A DNA stretch of 64,000 nt from an uncultured Bacteroidales bacterium (GTDB taxonomy: Bacteria; Bacteroidota; Bacteroidia; Bacteroidales; Muribaculaceae): positions 1-64,000 of the forward strand of contig CADAFP010000027.1 of assembly GCA_902787185.1 (NCBI GenBank). The letters are read 5' to 3'. Made by a program: the position numbers and the translations under genes. Positions within the stretch are counted from its first letter, which is position 1. Each line of letters starts with the position of its first letter. The notes under the pieces are model-generated. The model saw only the letters and a list, made by a program, of their open reading frames with translations. It did not search any database and was not told the origin of the DNA. Below, in pieces: positions 50,076-59,654 of this stretch.

Positions 50076-51505
50076 TGAAAAAGTTTTTTACTCTCATAGC
50101 ACTGGTTGCCTTCACCCTCGCAAGTTATGCGCAGACAACCCCCAACCGCCTCATCGTCACCATGAAGAATGGCGACGTGACCGTTTATAACATCGCCGAC
50201 GTTGACAGCTTGTCGTTTGACCTCATCGAGGGCGACGTGGTAGCCAATGCCACCGTCAATGCCATCGAGTGGGACGGCGACAACGGCAACGTGAACATGA
50301 ACATCGCCATGAGTGACGCAGCCCAGGGTTACCGCATCGTCATCCTGCCCGCCAGTGAGGCCGAGAACGCTGCCGAGGCCCTCGCTGCCTGCCCCATGAG
50401 CGACACCCAGGGCGACGTGAACATGGTCATCGAGAACATGGTTGCTGGCGAGACCTACGTCATCGCCACCGTTGCCTATGACAAGTACGGCATTGCCGGT
50501 GACATCGTCACCACCACCTTTGTGGCTCCTGAGAAGGACACTTCAATGCCTGCCCTGAGCATCGCCATCCCCACCGACTTCAACGACTGCTGGGTACAGC
50601 GCGTGATGTACAATGGCGTCAAGGTTGCCGAGGTGTGCAAGGAGTACATCAAGGAGTTTGACGACCAGCGCGTCGTGGTTTATCCCTGCGACGAGGAAGG
50701 CTACGCTATCCTCACCAAGGGTGTTTCGGCCAACGACGGCGGCACCGTGGTATGGGATGAGGCCACCAACACCGTGGTCTATACCGCCGGCAACAGCACC
50801 GCTCTGTCGATGGTTTATCTCGTGAACGGCGAAATCGTTATCAGCGCTCCCGAGTCGGTTGAGCCTACCCTGGTCGAGGCCGACCTGCTCGTTGACATCC
50901 GCGGCAATGAGGAGATTAGCTATCAGATTGTGAAGATCGGTACCCAGTACTGGCTGGCCGAGAACCTGCGCGCCACCAAGTGGATTGACGGCACCAGCAT
51001 TCCCAAGTACAAGTCAACCCAGTCTGCAGAATGGAACGCCAACACCACCGGCGCCTATCACGTTTATGCCGACGATGACGAGTACATCCCCATCTACGGT
51101 CTGCTCTACAACGGCTATTGCATCGCCAATGCCGAGATGCTCGCCCCCGAGGGTTGGGAAGTTCCCAGCATGGACCAGTGGACCGCACTGCGCACCTATG
51201 GCGGCCCCGTTGCCAACAACTTCAAGAGCGACACCGACTACTCTTGGAACCTGGGCAAGGAGGGTAACAACGTGACGGGCTTCAACGTTTGGGCCGCTGG
51301 TTTGTACTCCAGCGCTACCGGTGATGCCGATGACGGCGCCGACGCATGGTACTGGACCACCACCCCCTATGAGGATCCCCTGAGCACCACCCCCACGTTG
51401 CAGATGATCCGCTTCAACCAGACCAGCAAGAACATGGTACGCTACACCACGTCAGGCCACTCCTACACCTTCGGCCACAGCGTGCGCTGCATCCGCAAGA
51501 AGTAA
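50075..51505 (+). CDS. Secreted protein with Fibrobacter-major-paralog domain
   Basis: The 476-residue protein has a signal peptide (1-19, ending SYAQ), a short N-terminal unit (LIVTMKNGDVTVYNIADVDSLSF) also seen in other Bacteroidales surface proteins, one or two Ig-like domains (about 55-265) and a C-terminal domain of the Fib_succ_major (TIGR02145) type: IGTQYWLAENLRATKW, LLYNGYC, GWEVPSMDQW, VRCIRKK. Usually surface-located; the function of the domain is unknown. It is coupled by TAATG to the upstream gene and closed by a terminator. Confidence 0.8.
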   Translation: MKKFFTLIALVAFTLASYAQTTPNRLIVTMKNGDVTVYNIADVDSLSFDLIEGDVVANATVNAIEWDGDNGNVNMNIAMSDAAQGYRIVILPASEAENAAEALAACPMSDTQGDVNMVIENMVAGETYVIATVAYDKYGIAGDIVTTTFVAPEKDTSMPALSIAIPTDFNDCWVQRVMYNGVKVAEVCKEYIKEFDDQRVVVYPCDEEGYAILTKGVSANDGGTVVWDEATNTVVYTAGNSTALSMVYLVNGEIVISAPESVEPTLVEADLLVDIRGNEEISYQIVKIGTQYWLAENLRATKWIDGTSIPKYKSTQSAEWNANTTGAYHVYADDDEYIPIYGLLYNGYCIANAEMLAPEGWEVPSMDQWTALRTYGGPVANNFKSDTDYSWNLGKEGNNVTGFNVWAAGLYSSATGDADDGADAWYWTTTPYEDPLSTTPTLQMIRFNQTSKNMVRYTTSGHSYTFGHSVRCIRKK

Positions 51506-51555
51506 AACACAATTCCAAGTGGAGGACTCATTAGTCCATCCACCCACATGACCAT

Positions 51556-51588
51556 AGGAGGCCGGACCCGTTATGGATCCGGCCTCCT
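51556..51588. terminator. Terminator between convergent genes
   Basis: AGGAGGCCGGA pairs exactly with TCCGGCCTCCT around 11 nt. Only a weak T-run follows; it may serve both flanking genes. Confidence 0.75.
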
Positions 51589-51654
51589 GCTATTGTCAAG
51601 GATAAAACGTCTAAATTGCACGAACCGCTATCATGTCAAGCCGCATCGGCTTCA

Positions 51655-52641
51655 TCAGAGTGCTTCAGTGGCCGACAACACTATGCGCAAGCCGTCAAAA
51701 GGACCTTTGAAATCTTCAGATTGTCGACAACGCAACCACACGTGATAGTTGCCCCAGTTACCAGCTTGTGCACCGCCACCACGGTTCAAACGAGAAGACC
51801 CCAACGAAGGATCCGGCGCTGTTGCGGGCCCAGTCGGGTTGGTCTGCGGTTTAGTGGTATAGGGAGCATAGTAGTCCGACACACGCTCATAAACGTTGCC
51901 CGTCATGTCATACAGACCCAATTCATTGGCTTTTTTAGTGGCAACGGGGTGAGTTTTACGACCAGAATTGCCACTGTACCAAGCAATCTCGTCGAGATCA
52001 TTTCCACCAGAGTAATCATATCCACAGCCCAAATTGCCTCCACGGGCGGCAAATTCCCATTGAGCCTCGGTGGGTATGCTGAACGACAAGCCCGTCATTG
52101 CATTCAGCTGGGCTACAAACTGCACTTGATCGGCCCATGTCATATTCTCCACAGGGAGATCAGCACCCTTGGTATTACTTGGGTTGGAGCCCATCACAGC
52201 GGTCCACAGGGCCTGCGTCACCTCAGTCTGGCCCATATAGAAGCTGGAGAGCGTCACCTCATGCGGAGGATAATGAAGGGATGTCAGTGTCGTGTCTTTA
52301 CTGCCCATCACGAATGTGCCTCCATCGACAAAGATCATCTTGAATGACACTCCATTGACCGTGACAGTCTTGCTCACGCCTATCCATTGCTTAAACAGGA
52401 TATAATCTATCAGCACTGTCGCATCAGCGATATTCACCAGTCCATCGTCATTCACGTCGCCATTGGAGACGCTCACATCCTCGTCCATTTGGCCGCCCGA
52501 CAAATAGTCAATCAATGTCGTCACGTCAGTGATATTGACCATACCATCCTCGTTAACATCGCCACTGCGTGGCGACGATTTCATGCTTAACGAAGACATC
52601 AAAGCCAACACAAACATCATGGGTAAAAAATACTTTCTCAT
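51655..52641 (-). CDS. SUMF1/FGE-type protein with N-terminal dockerin repeats
   Basis: The 328-residue protein has a signal peptide (1-22). Two dockerin-like Ca-binding repeats follow (NEDGMVNITDVTTLIDYL and NDDGLVNIADATVLIDYI). Next comes a formylglycine-generating-enzyme-like domain (MIFVDGGTFVMGS, FYMGQTEVTQALW, LPVENMTW, LPTEAQWEFAARGG-like, LYDMTGNVYER). Such domains in secreted Bacteroidales proteins often lack the sulfatase-activating cysteines, and this one shows only a few Cys. Dockerin repeats at the N terminus rather than the C terminus are unlike the LRR proteins of this window. Probably surface-bound, function unknown. Confidence 0.8.
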   Translation of the reverse strand: MRKYFLPMMFVLALMSSLSMKSSPRSGDVNEDGMVNITDVTTLIDYLSGGQMDEDVSVSNGDVNDDGLVNIADATVLIDYILFKQWIGVSKTVTVNGVSFKMIFVDGGTFVMGSKDTTLTSLHYPPHEVTLSSFYMGQTEVTQALWTAVMGSNPSNTKGADLPVENMTWADQVQFVAQLNAMTGLSFSIPTEAQWEFAARGGNLGCGYDYSGGNDLDEIAWYSGNSGRKTHPVATKKANELGLYDMTGNVYERVSDYYAPYTTKPQTNPTGPATAPDPSLGSSRLNRGGGAQAGNWGNYHVWLRCRQSEDFKGPFDGLRIVLSATEAL

Positions 52642-53009
52642 AAAATACTACTCAGTTACATTTACTAAAAGGTGGGTTTAAAAAAGTTCATTCGAAGCCA
52701 CTTCGAGGCCCAGACAACGTCTCTGCCACGACGAGACCTCATAGAAATAGACCACAAAGTTACACAAAACCACCCCACCACCCATCACCCTCCATACTTT
52801 TAACCTCCATTAACCATCCCCACCACCCCTGGGTGGCCATTATTATTAGATATGGCATAATTTGCATTTTTTATTATTGGGGAGTGGAAGAAATTAGTTA
52901 CCTTTGCCGACGACGAAGGCAGGCGGCGCCTTAACAAAAAAGAGAATACATTCTTTCTGTCTTGTTTTCGGCTTGCACTACCTTTGTAACCAATAAACCC
53001 GATTGTATC
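52642..53009. other. Intergenic region with two rightward promoters
   Basis: Two TACCTTTG boxes, at 52899-52906 (with ATTG 19 nt upstream) and 52979-52986, point to the acyl-CoA ligase gene. The rest, including the upstream region of the leftward SUMF1 gene, shows no gene. Confidence 0.55.
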
Positions 53010-54671
53010 ATGATGAAGGAAAACCTGATCAAGATTTATGAGCGCAGTTTCATCGACAACTGGGAACTGCCAGCATTGACCGACTACAATACCGGCGAAC
53101 GCCTCACCTATGGCGACTTTGCCCGCAACATTGCCAAACTGCACCTGCTTTTCAAGAACTGCGGAGTGAAAGAGGGTGACCGCATCGCCCTCATCGGCAA
53201 GAACATCCCCAACTGGGTGACCATCTTCATGGGCACAATCACCTATGGTGCCGTCATCGTCCCCGTGCTGCAGGAGTTCAACCCCGCCGATGCCCAGCAC
53301 ATCATCAACCACAGCGAGGCGACGATGCTCTTCATCAGCAAGAGCATTTGGGAGAACATGGACTTTGACAAGATGCCGCGCGTGCGCGCCGTCATTCAAC
53401 TCGAGGACATGAAAATGCTCGCCGAGAAAGAAGGCGAGAACGTTGGCAAAGCCATGAACGAATTGGACACGGCTTTCAACGAAAAATATGCCAAGGGCTT
53501 CTACCGCAACGACATCCACTACCCCGACATCCCCAACGATGCGCTGGTCGAAATCAACTACACGTCAGGCACGACGGGCTTCAGCAAGGGTGTGATGCTC
53601 ACCGCCAACAACCTGGCCGGCAACATCGTCTATGGCATCAATTCACAGCTGCACTTCAAGGGGTCGCGTGACCTGGCCTTCCTGCCGCTGGCACATGCCT
53701 TCGGGTGCGCCTTCGACATGCTCACACCGCTCGCCGTGGGTGGCCACATCACGCTGCTGGGCCGCATCCCGTCGCCCAAGATCCTGGTCAAGGCGATGGC
53801 CGAGGTCAAGCCCAACGTGGTGTTCACCGTGCCCCTGGTATTGGAAAAGATTTACAGCAAGATGATTGTGCCCATGATCAGCAAGGGCGCGCTGCGCTGG
53901 GCGCTGGCTGTGCCCTATCTGGACAAGCGCATCTACAGCCAGATACGCAACAAACTCATCGAAGCCTTCGGTGGCGAGTTTGAAGAGGTCATCGTGGGCG
54001 GTGCACCGTTTAACGCCGAGGTCGAGGACTTCCTGTACAAAATCAAGTTCCCGTTCACCGTGGGCTACGGCATGACCGAGTGCGGCCCGCTCGTGAGCCA
54101 CACCCCGTGGCGCGAATTTGTGCCCCACAGCGCCGGACGCATCCTGCCCGGCATCATGGAGTGCAAGATCCTGAGTGATGACCCCGAGAACGTGCCTGGC
54201 GAAATCTGCGTGCGCGGCGAGAACGTGATGCAGGGCTACTTCCACAACAGCGAGGCGACCGACAAGGTCCTCCACGAGGACGGATGGCTCCACACGGGCG
54301 ATATGGGTACCCTGAGTGCCGACGGCACATTATTTATAAGGGGCAGGCTCAAGACCATGCTGCTGAGCTCCAGCGGACAGAACATCTACCCCGAGGAGAT
54401 CGAGGCCAAGCTGAACAACATGCTCTACGTGAGCGAGAGCCTCGTTGTGATGCGCGAGGGCAAGCTTGTGGCACTCGTCTATCCCGACTATGACGCGATG
54501 GACCAGCTGGGTGTGACCCGCGACAAGCTGCCTGACCTCATGGAGGAGATACGCACCGAGTTGAACAAGCTGGTGGCCCCCTATGAACGAATCGCCAAGA
54601 TTCAATTGATGGCAACCGAGTTTGACAAAACACCCAAGCGCAGTATCAAACGCTACCTCTACAGCAACTGA
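53010..54671 (+). CDS. Long-chain acyl-CoA ligase (AMP-forming)
   Basis: The protein of 553 residues starts at 53010 (MMKENLIKIYERS); the frame opens slightly upstream with random-looking residues. It has the AMP-binding signature YTSGTTGFSKGVM (about residue 187), a GYGMTECGPL motif, DGWLHTGDMG with the Asp of the ATP site, and GQNIYPEEIE and PKRSIKRYLY at the end with the catalytic Lys. These are the hallmarks of fatty-acid CoA synthetases, which activate fatty acids for uptake and lipid synthesis. Two promoters precede and a terminator follows, so it is monocistronic. Confidence 0.9.
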   Translation: MMKENLIKIYERSFIDNWELPALTDYNTGERLTYGDFARNIAKLHLLFKNCGVKEGDRIALIGKNIPNWVTIFMGTITYGAVIVPVLQEFNPADAQHIINHSEATMLFISKSIWENMDFDKMPRVRAVIQLEDMKMLAEKEGENVGKAMNELDTAFNEKYAKGFYRNDIHYPDIPNDALVEINYTSGTTGFSKGVMLTANNLAGNIVYGINSQLHFKGSRDLAFLPLAHAFGCAFDMLTPLAVGGHITLLGRIPSPKILVKAMAEVKPNVVFTVPLVLEKIYSKMIVPMISKGALRWALAVPYLDKRIYSQIRNKLIEAFGGEFEEVIVGGAPFNAEVEDFLYKIKFPFTVGYGMTECGPLVSHTPWREFVPHSAGRILPGIMECKILSDDPENVPGEICVRGENVMQGYFHNSEATDKVLHEDGWLHTGDMGTLSADGTLFIRGRLKTMLLSSSGQNIYPEEIEAKLNNMLYVSESLVVMREGKLVALVYPDYDAMDQLGVTRDKLPDLMEEIRTELNKLVAPYERIAKIQLMATEFDKTPKRSIKRYLYSN

Positions 54672-54728
54672 TTTTAAGCTCAAAATTGCCCGATTCCCGA
54701 AAGGGTGTATGCATTATTAACAAGATTT

Positions 54729-54759
54729 AACGGATGCGGCAAATCTCGCATCCGTTTTT
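54729..54759 (+). terminator. Terminator after the acyl-CoA ligase
   Basis: AACGGATGCG pairs with CGCATCCGTT around 8 nt, followed by TTTTT. Confidence 0.9.
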
Positions 54760-54851
54760 ATATCTCACTGATAATCAGACATTAACAAACGTAATTTCAA
54801 GAAATTTTCAAGAAATTTTCAAAAATCAAAATAAAAAAAAACCGAAAAATG

Positions 54852-54881
54852 TTTGCAGGTGAAATATTTGTTATAATTTTG
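54852..54881 (+). promoter_or_regulatory. Promoter of the small lipoprotein
   Basis: TTTG, 18 nt, TAATTTTG, 57 nt upstream of the ATG at 54939. Confidence 0.6.
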
Positions 54882-54938
54882 CAGCCGTTTTAACAAAGAT
54901 AATTAATTGTTTTATTATTTAAAAAATTACACAAAGAA

Positions 54939-55163
54939 ATGAAGAAGTTAGTTTTGGCTCTTGCCGTTATCGCTAGCGTTAGCATGATTTCCTGCACCAA
55001 CAACAACGCCGAGCAGGCTGAGGTTACTGAGGACACCACCGCCGTTGTCGAGGAGGTTGTAGATAGCGCTGCTGCTGTTGTTGACAGTGCTGCTGCTGTT
55101 GTTGACAGCGCTGCTGTTGCTACCGAGGCTGCTCCCGCTGAGGAGGCTGCTCCCGCTGAGTAA
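54939..55163 (+). CDS. Small Ala/Val/Glu-rich repeat lipoprotein
   Basis: The 74-residue protein has a lipoprotein signal with MISC at the cleavage site (Cys19). The mature part is acidic and consists largely of VVDSAA repeats (three copies) and APAEE units, reflecting a 21-bp DNA repeat (GTTGTTGACAGTGCTGCTGCT type). Small abundant lipoproteins of this kind occur in many Bacteroidales; function unknown, perhaps a spacer in the envelope. Its own promoter and terminator suggest strong independent expression. Confidence 0.8.
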   Translation: MKKLVLALAVIASVSMISCTNNNAEQAEVTEDTTAVVEEVVDSAAAVVDSAAAVVDSAAVATEAAPAEEAAPAE

Positions 55164-55192
55164 GCAAAAGAGCTTTACAACAAGAACGTTTG

Positions 55193-55226
55193 AAGCTGTT
55201 CCCGCCGTTAGGCTCGAGCAGCTTTT
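55193..55226 (+). terminator. Terminator after the small lipoprotein
   Basis: AAGCTG..CTCG pairing with CGAG..CAGCTT (imperfect), followed by TTTTT. Confidence 0.6.
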
Positions 55227-55249
55227 TATTTTGCCCAATAGTCAACATC

Positions 55250-55306
55250 AACAATTCACCCTATAGCAGCTATAGAAATGACTATAGAGCTATAGGGTGA
55301 ATTGTT
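55250..55306. terminator. Bidirectional terminator, long palindrome
   Basis: AACAATTCACCCTATAG pairs perfectly (17 bp) with CTATAGGGTGAATTGTT, and an inner CTATAG/CTATAG pair extends it. It lies between convergent genes. Confidence 0.85.
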
Positions 55307-55336
55307 ATTTGTTGCCTGGAAAAGGGCTGGGAGCCT

Positions 55337-56128
55337 TTACAGGTTGTCCTTCTCGATGTCCTTGAAGTAGCGGTAGGTGCTCACCTTGAGCTCATCGACG
55401 GCGGCCTCGTCGGCGATGATGATGGCATGGGGATGCATCTGCAGGGCACTCAGCGTGCACATGTGGGACACGCCACCCTCGATGGCCTGCTGCAGGGCGC
55501 GGGCCTTGCCGTGACCGTTGACGATGATCATCACCTCGCGGGCATCCATCACGGTACCGACGCCCACGGTGAGGGCCGTCTTGGGCACCTTATTCAAGTC
55601 GCCGTCAAAGAAGCGGCTGTTGGCAATGATGGTGTCCTGGGTGAGCGTCTTCTGGCGTGTGCGTGACGTGAGCGACGAGCCCGGCTCGTTGAAGGCGATA
55701 TGGCCGTCGGGGCCCACGCCGCCCATGAACAGGTCGATGCCGCCGGCAGCCTTGATGCGTGCCTCATAGTCGGCGCACTCCTTCAGCAAGTCAGGAGCGT
55801 TACCGTTAAGGATATTGACATTCTCGGGCTTGATGTCGATGTGCGAGAAGAAGTTGTTCCACATGAAGGAGTGGTAACTCTCGGGGTGCTCCTCGGGAAG
55901 GTTGCAGTACTCATCCATGTTAAAGGTGATGACATTCTGGAACGACACCTCGCCAGCCTTGTTCATGGCAATCAATTCACGGTACATGCCCAGTGGCGAA
56001 CTGCCCGTGGGACATCCCAACTTAAAAGGTTTCTCGGGCGTTGGATTGGCCTCGTTGATACGTTTTGCCACATAACGCGCAGCCCATTTTGATACATTCT
56101 CGTAATCTGGTTCGATGATAAGTCTCAT
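55337..56128 (-). CDS. nagB: Glucosamine-6-phosphate deaminase
   Basis: The 263-residue enzyme converts glucosamine-6-phosphate to fructose-6-phosphate and ammonia. The sequence starts [24 protein letters not shown] and contains [24 protein letters not shown] (catalytic Asp), [16 protein letters not shown] (His and Glu of the active site) and [12 protein letters not shown]. Length matches the short NagB type. It works in amino-sugar catabolism in the cytosol. It is divergent from surE, with facing TAACTTTG promoter boxes between them, and ends at a palindromic terminator. Confidence 0.95.
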   Translation of the reverse strand: MRLIIEPDYENVSKWAARYVAKRINEANPTPEKPFKLGCPTGSSPLGMYRELIAMNKAGEVSFQNVITFNMDEYCNLPEEHPESYHSFMWNNFFSHIDIKPENVNILNGNAPDLLKECADYEARIKAAGGIDLFMGGVGPDGHIAFNEPGSSLTSRTRQKTLTQDTIIANSRFFDGDLNKVPKTALTVGVGTVMDAREVMIIVNGHGKARALQQAIEGGVSHMCTLSALQMHPHAIIIADEAAVDELKVSTYRYFKDIEKDNL

Positions 56129-56166
56129 AATAACTTGTTTAGATTAGAATCATTTTAAGATAGGGG

Positions 56167-56174
56167 CAAAGTTA
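56167..56174 (-). promoter_or_regulatory. -7 box of nagB
   Basis: TAACTTTG on the minus strand, 38 nt upstream of the nagB ATG. Confidence 0.6.
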
Positions 56175-56207
56175 GTTCAATTCTGTGAAATCTACACAAA
56201 AAAATAG

Positions 56208-56215
56208 TAACTTTG
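56208..56215 (+). promoter_or_regulatory. -7 box of surE
   Basis: TAACTTTG on the plus strand, 26 nt upstream of the surE ATG; the two promoters diverge within 50 bp. Confidence 0.65.
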
Positions 56216-56241
56216 CACCCAAATTCATTCCGACTACTGAA

Positions 56242-57015
56242 ATGGACAAGAAACGACCCCTCATTCTCGTCAGCAACGATGACGGGTACCAGTACAACGG
56301 CATCCAGTCGCTCATCAAGGTGGCTCGTAGCCTGGGCGACGTGTTTGTTGTTGCGCCGGCTGTGCATCAGAGCGGCAAGTCGAGTGCCATCACCTTTGTC
56401 AACCCGGTGCGCACCACCTGCATTGCACGCGAGGAGGGTTACACCGCCTATTTGGCAACGGGGACGCCTGCCGATTGCGTGAAACTCGCCTTGAGCCAAC
56501 TCATGGCCGACCATATGCCCGACGTGGTGCTTGCCGGCATCAACCACGGCTACAACAGCGGGTTGAACACGTTGTACAGCGGCACCATGGCGTGCGTCTT
56601 TGAGGGCATCCTGCATGGCGTGCCGTCGGTAGCCTTCTCCTTTGGCGACTATGGCGCCGACGCCGACACGAGCGTGTGCGAGCCCATCGTCAAGCACGTC
56701 ACCGAGCACGTGCTGCAGCGCGGCCTGCCCAAGGACGTGTGCCTCAACGTGAATATCCCCAAGATGGATGGCCCGTTCAACGGCATGAAAGTGACCACCG
56801 GCGACATGGGACGATGGATCAATGAGTGGGAGCATCGCGTGGACCCCACGGGCCGCGATTATTACTGGCTCACCGGCGAGTTTGAGATTGCCGACAAGAG
56901 CGAGGGACTCACCGACTACTACTGGCTGCAGCGCGGCTACGTCACCGTCACCCCCACCCATGTGGACCAGACCGACTTTGCCTCGATGTCCCAGATTGCC
57001 GACCTGCTGCTATAA
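56242..57015 (+). CDS. surE: 5'/3'-nucleotidase SurE
   Basis: The 257-residue protein starts at 56242 (MDKKRPLILVSNDDG); the frame is open to 56185 but the promoter lies in between. It has the SurE metal site SNDDG (11-15), SGKSSAITF, YLATGTPADCVKLAL, AGINHGYNSGLNTLYSGTMA and the PSVAFS segment, all intact. It dephosphorylates nucleoside monophosphates and is linked to stress survival. It is followed 44 nt later by gltX on the same strand. Confidence 0.95.
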   Translation: MDKKRPLILVSNDDGYQYNGIQSLIKVARSLGDVFVVAPAVHQSGKSSAITFVNPVRTTCIAREEGYTAYLATGTPADCVKLALSQLMADHMPDVVLAGINHGYNSGLNTLYSGTMACVFEGILHGVPSVAFSFGDYGADADTSVCEPIVKHVTEHVLQRGLPKDVCLNVNIPKMDGPFNGMKVTTGDMGRWINEWEHRVDPTGRDYYWLTGEFEIADKSEGLTDYYWLQRGYVTVTPTHVDQTDFASMSQIADLLL

Positions 57016-57059
57016 AAAAGACATTACATTAATAATATATATAGAAGACAACAATCATC

Positions 57060-58518
57060 ATGGAACGAAGAGTAAGAGTGCGCTTTGCGCCATCACCCAC
57101 TGGCCCGCTGCACATTGGCGGCGTGCGCACAGCACTGTATAATTACCTGTTTGCCCGCCAGCACGGGGGCGACATGATTCTGCGCATCGAGGACACCGAC
57201 AGCACGCGCTTTGTGCCCGGTGCCGAGGAATATATCAACGAAGCCCTGCAGTGGCTGGGCATCGGCATCGACGAGGGCGTGCGCGAGGGCGGCAACTACG
57301 GTCCTTACAAGCAGAGTGAGCGCCGCGACCTGTACCGCAAGTACACCCAGCAGCTGATTGACGCCGGCAAGGCCTACTACGCCTTTGACACCCCCGAAGA
57401 GTTGGAAGCCAAGCGACAGGAAATCAAGAACTTCCAGTATGATGCCCGCACGCGTGGCATGATGCGCAACTCACTGTCGTTGCCCGCCGACGAGGTCAAG
57501 GCCCTGATGGACAAGGGTGAGAAATGGGTGGTGCGCTTCCGCATCGAGCCCGACCAGGATGTCGTGGTTCACGACCTGCTGCGCGGCGACGTGACCATCA
57601 ACTCGTCGATTCTCGACGACAAGGTGCTCTACAAGAGTGCCGACGACCTGCCCACCTATCACCTGGCCAACATCGTCGATGACCACCTGATGGAGGTCCA
57701 TGCCCGCATTTGTCCACCTGCCGCTGCTGCTCAAACCCGACGGCAAGGGCAAACTGAGCAAGCGCGACGGTGACCGCCTGGGATTCCCCGTGTTCCCCCT
57801 CGACTGGCACGACCCCAAGAGCGGTGAGCGCTCCAGCGGCTACCGCGAGGCAGGCTACCTGCCCCAGGCCGTGGTCAACTTCCTGGCCCTGTTGGGATGG
57901 AACCCCGGCGACGACCGCGAGATCTTCTCGATGGATGAACTCATCAAGGAATTCTCCATCGACCACTGCTCACGCAAGGGTGCCAAGTTTGACTTCGAGA
58001 AGGGCAAGTGGTTCAACCACGAGTACATCATGAATATGGACGACAACGAGTTGGCACAACTGTTCAAGCCCGTGCTGGAACAGCATGGCGTGAACCCAGC
58101 CGACTACAGCGACGAGTACATCGCCAGCGTGGTGGGACTGGTCAAGAGTCGCGCCAACTTTGTGAGCGACCTGTGGGACCAAGCCAACTTCTTCTTCCAG
58201 CGTCCCACCAGCTACAGCGAGAAGGACATCCGCAAGCGCTGGAAGCCCGAGACGCCTGAACTCATGCGCCAACTCGCAGGCCTGCTCGACAACGCCGACA
58301 TGGAAGACGTCGAGGAGTGCGAGAAACTGGTCATGGACTGGATTGACAAGAACGGTTACCACAAGGGCAACGTGATGAACGCCTTCCGCCTGACCGTCGT
58401 GGGCGAGTGCCGCGGCCCGCACATGTTTGAAATCACGCGTCTGCTGGGACGCGAGGAGACCCTTGCCCGCCTCAACGCCGGCATCGAGAATATCCAAGTT
58501 CCCGCCCAGGATGCGTAA
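57060..58518 (+). pseudogene. gltX: Glutamyl-tRNA synthetase, split by an internal deletion and frameshift
   Basis: The first 213 or so codons (57060-57698) read as a normal GluRS N terminus with the HIGH motif ([11 protein letters not shown]), ending [18 protein letters not shown]. Then the frame changes: [24 protein letters not shown] (ATG at 57700, KMSKS-type motif KLSKR) runs on to 58518 in the +1 frame. The family segment that normally joins them (about 28 residues including the RGEEWLPSTxxH stretch) is absent, so about 83 nt are missing. Both halves are otherwise undamaged and use the same codon style. The enzyme is normally essential, so this is either a sequence or assembly error, or a real loss with another GluRS elsewhere. 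Confidence 0.85.
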
Positions 58519-59599
58519 TTGGCTTTTTGCCATATTGACTTTATTACTCTCTATTCCGCCTCTTGCAGCCCAAGAGGTGGAATGGAGTATTGATGCGAGC
58601 ATGGTGGTCAACAACCGCGAGGGCGGCAACGACGATTACACCCCCGACCAGACCTTCATGTTCACCCGTCTGGCACCCGAGTTGGGCATCTCGATGCTCA
58701 ACGGTGAGCACCAGCTCAAGGGCGGTGTGGTGTGGTACCAGCCCATGATTGACGACCTGAGCGGCTACAAAGTGCTGCCCACGCTCTATTACCGCTATAA
58801 CCGCCCCGACGGATGGCACGTCACCGCCGGCTTGATGCCACGCTCGCTGATGGTGGAGCGCGCCCCGCGATACATGTGGAGCGATTCGCTCAACTATGTG
58901 CAGCCTAACCTGCGCGGAGTCATGGCGCAACTCGTCAAGCCTGATGGATATGCCGAGCTGGCAATTGACTGGCGACAGATGCAGACCGAGCACCAACGCG
59001 AAGCCTTCACCACTATGGTCAATACCGACTGGAGGATTGCCGGCCCCTTGAGACTGGGCGGACATGTGCAATACAGCCATCTCGCCAAGTCGTTCAGCCA
59101 CGCCGAGGGAGAATTTGTCAACGACGACGTGCTCATCAACCCGATGGTTGCTGTGGATTTCTCACACCGCACCTGCCTCGACTCGCTACGACTGGACGCT
59201 GGAGCCATCATCACGATGGAACGCAACCGTGGCGAGGAACTCTGGCACAACCAGGCAGGCTTCATCGCCACCGGCGTTGCAAGATGGCACTGGCTGGAGC
59301 TTGACGAGACGTTCTATGCCGGCAAGCGGCTTTTCCCGCTTTATCCCCTGTACGGCAGCCTGCTCAACCTGGGCGACCCGTACTTTAACAGCAAGGTATA
59401 TAGCCGCACCGACCTCACGGCCCATGTGGTGAGCAACCGCTTTGTGGACCTCAATATCTCTGTCATGCTCCATGCCACAGACAAGACGACCGGATTCTGG
59501 CAACAGCTGACCTGCCGTTTCTATCTCGACAACCATCTGTGGAAAAGCCGCCACAACCGTGACTACCTCAAGAGCGGACACCTATCCCCTCTCTACTAA
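58511..59599 (+). CDS. Outer-membrane beta-barrel-like protein
   Basis: The 362-residue protein starts at 58511 ([14 protein letters not shown]), overlapping the gltX stop by 8 nt. The signal peptide ends LAAQ. The remainder has an alternating beta pattern with many aromatic residues ([28 protein letters not shown]) and ends in strands such as [11 protein letters not shown], which fits an outer-membrane barrel of about 16 strands. No family is recognised. Coupling to gltX suggests it does not have its own promoter. Confidence 0.65.
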   Translation: MRNWLFAILTLLLSIPPLAAQEVEWSIDASMVVNNREGGNDDYTPDQTFMFTRLAPELGISMLNGEHQLKGGVVWYQPMIDDLSGYKVLPTLYYRYNRPDGWHVTAGLMPRSLMVERAPRYMWSDSLNYVQPNLRGVMAQLVKPDGYAELAIDWRQMQTEHQREAFTTMVNTDWRIAGPLRLGGHVQYSHLAKSFSHAEGEFVNDDVLINPMVAVDFSHRTCLDSLRLDAGAIITMERNRGEELWHNQAGFIATGVARWHWLELDETFYAGKRLFPLYPLYGSLLNLGDPYFNSKVYSRTDLTAHVVSNRFVDLNISVMLHATDKTTGFWQQLTCRFYLDNHLWKSRHNRDYLKSGHLSPLY

Positions 59600-59608
59600 A
59601 AACCTACA

Positions 59609-59651
59609 ACCGACGGCCACGCCAAGGCGAGGCCCCACAAACTGACAACTG
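59609..59651. repeat. Intergenic hairpin of the chromosome, similar to the phage type
   Basis: GGCCACGCC and GGCGAGGCC with CCCAC and an ACTGACAACTGA tail, just before waaA. Built like the phage hairpins at 1-5.6 kb. A related fragment is at about 35895. Confidence 0.5.
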
Positions 59652-59654
59652 AAT

